Assembly: GCF_020172665.1 (NCBI RefSeq)
Contig: NZ_CP083985.1
Coordinates: 103,418-167,417 of the forward strand
Length of the DNA: 64,000 nucleotides
Origin: [Mycobacterium] zoologicum
Lineage (GTDB): Bacteria > Actinomycetota > Actinomycetes > Mycobacteriales > Mycobacteriaceae
Direction of reading: 5' to 3'
Below the pieces are notes generated by a model, which was given only the letters and a program-made list of their open reading frames with translations, did no database searches and had not been told where the DNA came from. Positions 62,888 to 64,000 of the stretch are shown here, one piece after another (the stretch's first letter is position 1; the number at the start of each line of letters is the position of its first letter). The position numbers were made by a program, and so were the translations under genes.

Positions 62888-63069
62888 CGTGGTGAGTTAC
62901 CCCATTTCCCGCTGTGAACACGAACCGGTCTGACCAGCGCCTGCATATTTCACGACTTTACAGTTCATGATTAGAGTGTCATGTCGATGGTCCAACTGTT
63001 GACCTCCCCGCACTCGGGGTGCTAAGCAGGTGCACAGCATCCTGCCTCCGCGACCAGAAGGACTCGTTC
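62888..63069. other. Intergenic region before the aldehyde dehydrogenase
   Basis: 182 bp without a gene on either strand. It is A+T-richer around 62946-62985 and has a short GC hairpin (CCCCGCACTCGGGG, 63008-63021). A promoter for the plus-strand dehydrogenase is expected here but I cannot place it. Confidence 0.5.
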
Positions 63070-64000
63070 ATGACAGTGCAGTCGGTAATCGACGATCTGG
63101 CCAAGCGCCCCGGCACGGGCGAGGTGATCCCGGTCATCGACCCGGCCACCGAGGAGCAGATCACCGAGTTCCGCGACGCCGGGTCCGACGCCGTCGACGC
63201 GGCCGTCGCCGCCGCGAAGGCGGCTTACGAGTCGGGTGTGTGGACCGACCTGCCGGGTCGCAAGCGCGCCAAGGCGCTGTGGCGCCTCGGTGACCTGATC
63301 GACGAGCACGCCGCGGAGTTCGCCGAGCTGGAATCCCTGGACGCCGGCATGCCGCCGGCGCAGGCCGAAATGATCGTGTCCACCTGCGCGGAGTTCTTCC
63401 GCTACTACGCCGGCTGGTGCACCAAGATCACCGGATCGAGCTACCAGGTGCAGATGGAGGGCGGCGTCAACAGCACCCACGCGAATTTCCACGCCTACAC
63501 CCAGAAGGAGCCCTACGGCGTCGTCGGCCTGATCTACCCGTGGAACGGCCCGCTGTTCAACGCCTGCGCCAAGATCGCCCCGGCATTGGCCGCCGGATGC
63601 AGCAGCGTCGTCAAGCCCGCCGAGGAGACCCCGCTCTCAGCGGTGCTACTGGAGCGGCTGATCGCCCAAGCCGGGGTTCCCGACGGCGTCGCCAACTTCG
63701 TGATCGGTTACGGCGCCACCGCCGGCGCGGCGATCACCGCGCACCCCGACGTGGAGAAGGTCGCCTTCACCGGCTCCACCGAGGTCGGCAAGCAGATCAT
63801 GCGCGACTCGGCGGACAACCTGAAAAAGGTCACCCTGGAGCTCGGCGGCAAGTCACCGGTGCTGATCTACGAAGACGCCGACCTGGACATGGCGATCATG
63901 ATGGCCTCGATGGGCATCTTCGTGCACTCCGGTCAGGGATGCGTCTGCGGCTCAAGGGTTTTCGTGCAGCGCAGTGTGTACGAGCGGGTGGTCGCGGGCA
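63070..64000 (+). CDS. Aldehyde dehydrogenase (3' end outside window)
   Basis: NAD(P)-dependent aldehyde dehydrogenase; 310 codons are visible. It shows 'GLIYPWNGP', general base Glu257 in LELGGKSP and catalytic Cys291 in 'SGQGCVCGS'. It is a homologue of the enzyme at 19896-21302 with the same overall layout and a short N-terminal extension. AAGGA precedes the ATG. The C-terminal third lies beyond base 64000. Confidence 0.92.
   Translation, partial: MTVQSVIDDLAKRPGTGEVIPVIDPATEEQITEFRDAGSDAVDAAVAAAKAAYESGVWTDLPGRKRAKALWRLGDLIDEHAAEFAELESLDAGMPPAQAEMIVSTCAEFFRYYAGWCTKITGSSYQVQMEGGVNSTHANFHAYTQKEPYGVVGLIYPWNGPLFNACAKIAPALAAGCSSVVKPAEETPLSAVLLERLIAQAGVPDGVANFVIGYGATAGAAITAHPDVEKVAFTGSTEVGKQIMRDSADNLKKVTLELGGKSPVLIYEDADLDMAIMMASMGIFVHSGQGCVCGSRVFVQRSVYERVVAG

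Overview
The window is high-G+C DNA from a mycobacterium, most likely one with a complete ESX repertoire such as a slow grower. This rests on a full type VII secretion locus, PE and PPE proteins, an MmpS/MmpL pair, several FadE-type acyl-CoA dehydrogenases, F420-dependent (LLM) oxidoreductases, a DUF732 protein and many TetR regulators. No rRNA, tRNA, CRISPR array, insertion sequence or phage was seen.

Region 1 (1-16208, minus strand) is one ESX locus transcribed from high to low coordinates: eccB, eccC, PE, PPE, esxD, esxC, espG, a MinD-like ATPase, eccD, mycP, eccE, eccA (cut by the window edge). The gene order, the MinD-like gene between espG and eccD, eccA as last gene, and the EsxC/EsxD-type sequences identify it as ESX-2. 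EccB, EccC, EccD and EccE are the membrane channel and motor, MycP the periplasmic protease, EccA and EspG the cytosolic assembly factors, and Esx/PE/PPE the substrates. A long hairpin follows the esx pair and pairs fully only in the transcript of the operon strand.

Region 2 (16.3-31.8 kb) starts with two small membrane-protein genes, a Tat-exported DUF1906 protein and a CruF-like membrane protein. A long plus-strand run follows (thioesterase, aldehyde dehydrogenase, SDR, LLM oxidoreductase, second DUF1906 protein, phosphotransferase fusion, ABC-F, second LLM protein). A perfect palindrome precedes it. An enoyl-CoA hydratase and a pair of acyl-CoA dehydrogenases close the region.

Region 3 (31.8-36.6 kb, minus) is an apparent operon of two PPE genes without a PE partner, an SbtA-like bicarbonate transporter and a secreted DUF732 protein. 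It is headed by a 584-bp non-coding stretch with two mutually exclusive hairpins.

Region 4 (36.6-50.6 kb) is a catabolic island. It holds two acyl-CoA dehydrogenases, an alpha/beta hydrolase, a crotonase and a TetR regulator in a translationally coupled operon. It also holds an SCO6745-family protein, a HadAB-like fused dehydratase, and an IclR regulator divergent from an SDR, an acetoacetate-decarboxylase-like protein and three tandem amidohydrolases. An HsaA-like flavin monooxygenase lies at the end. The substrate is unknown; CoA-linked breakdown of a cyclic or branched carbon skeleton is my inference.

Region 5 (50.6-64 kb) begins with a recombination scar: a methyltransferase remnant abutting a frameshifted copy of the 3' end of the N-acyl-D-amino-acid deacylase gene found 10 kb further on. 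Then come a ParDE toxin-antitoxin pair, TetR with a divergent membrane protein-MmpS-MmpL operon, TetR with a divergent Rieske oxygenase, an epoxide hydrolase lacking its N-terminal domain directly behind a TetR gene, the full deacylase, two SRPBCC proteins, a truncated phosphotransferase remnant, and an aldehyde dehydrogenase cut by the window end. Perfect or near-perfect inverted repeats in the divergent promoters are good candidate operators.
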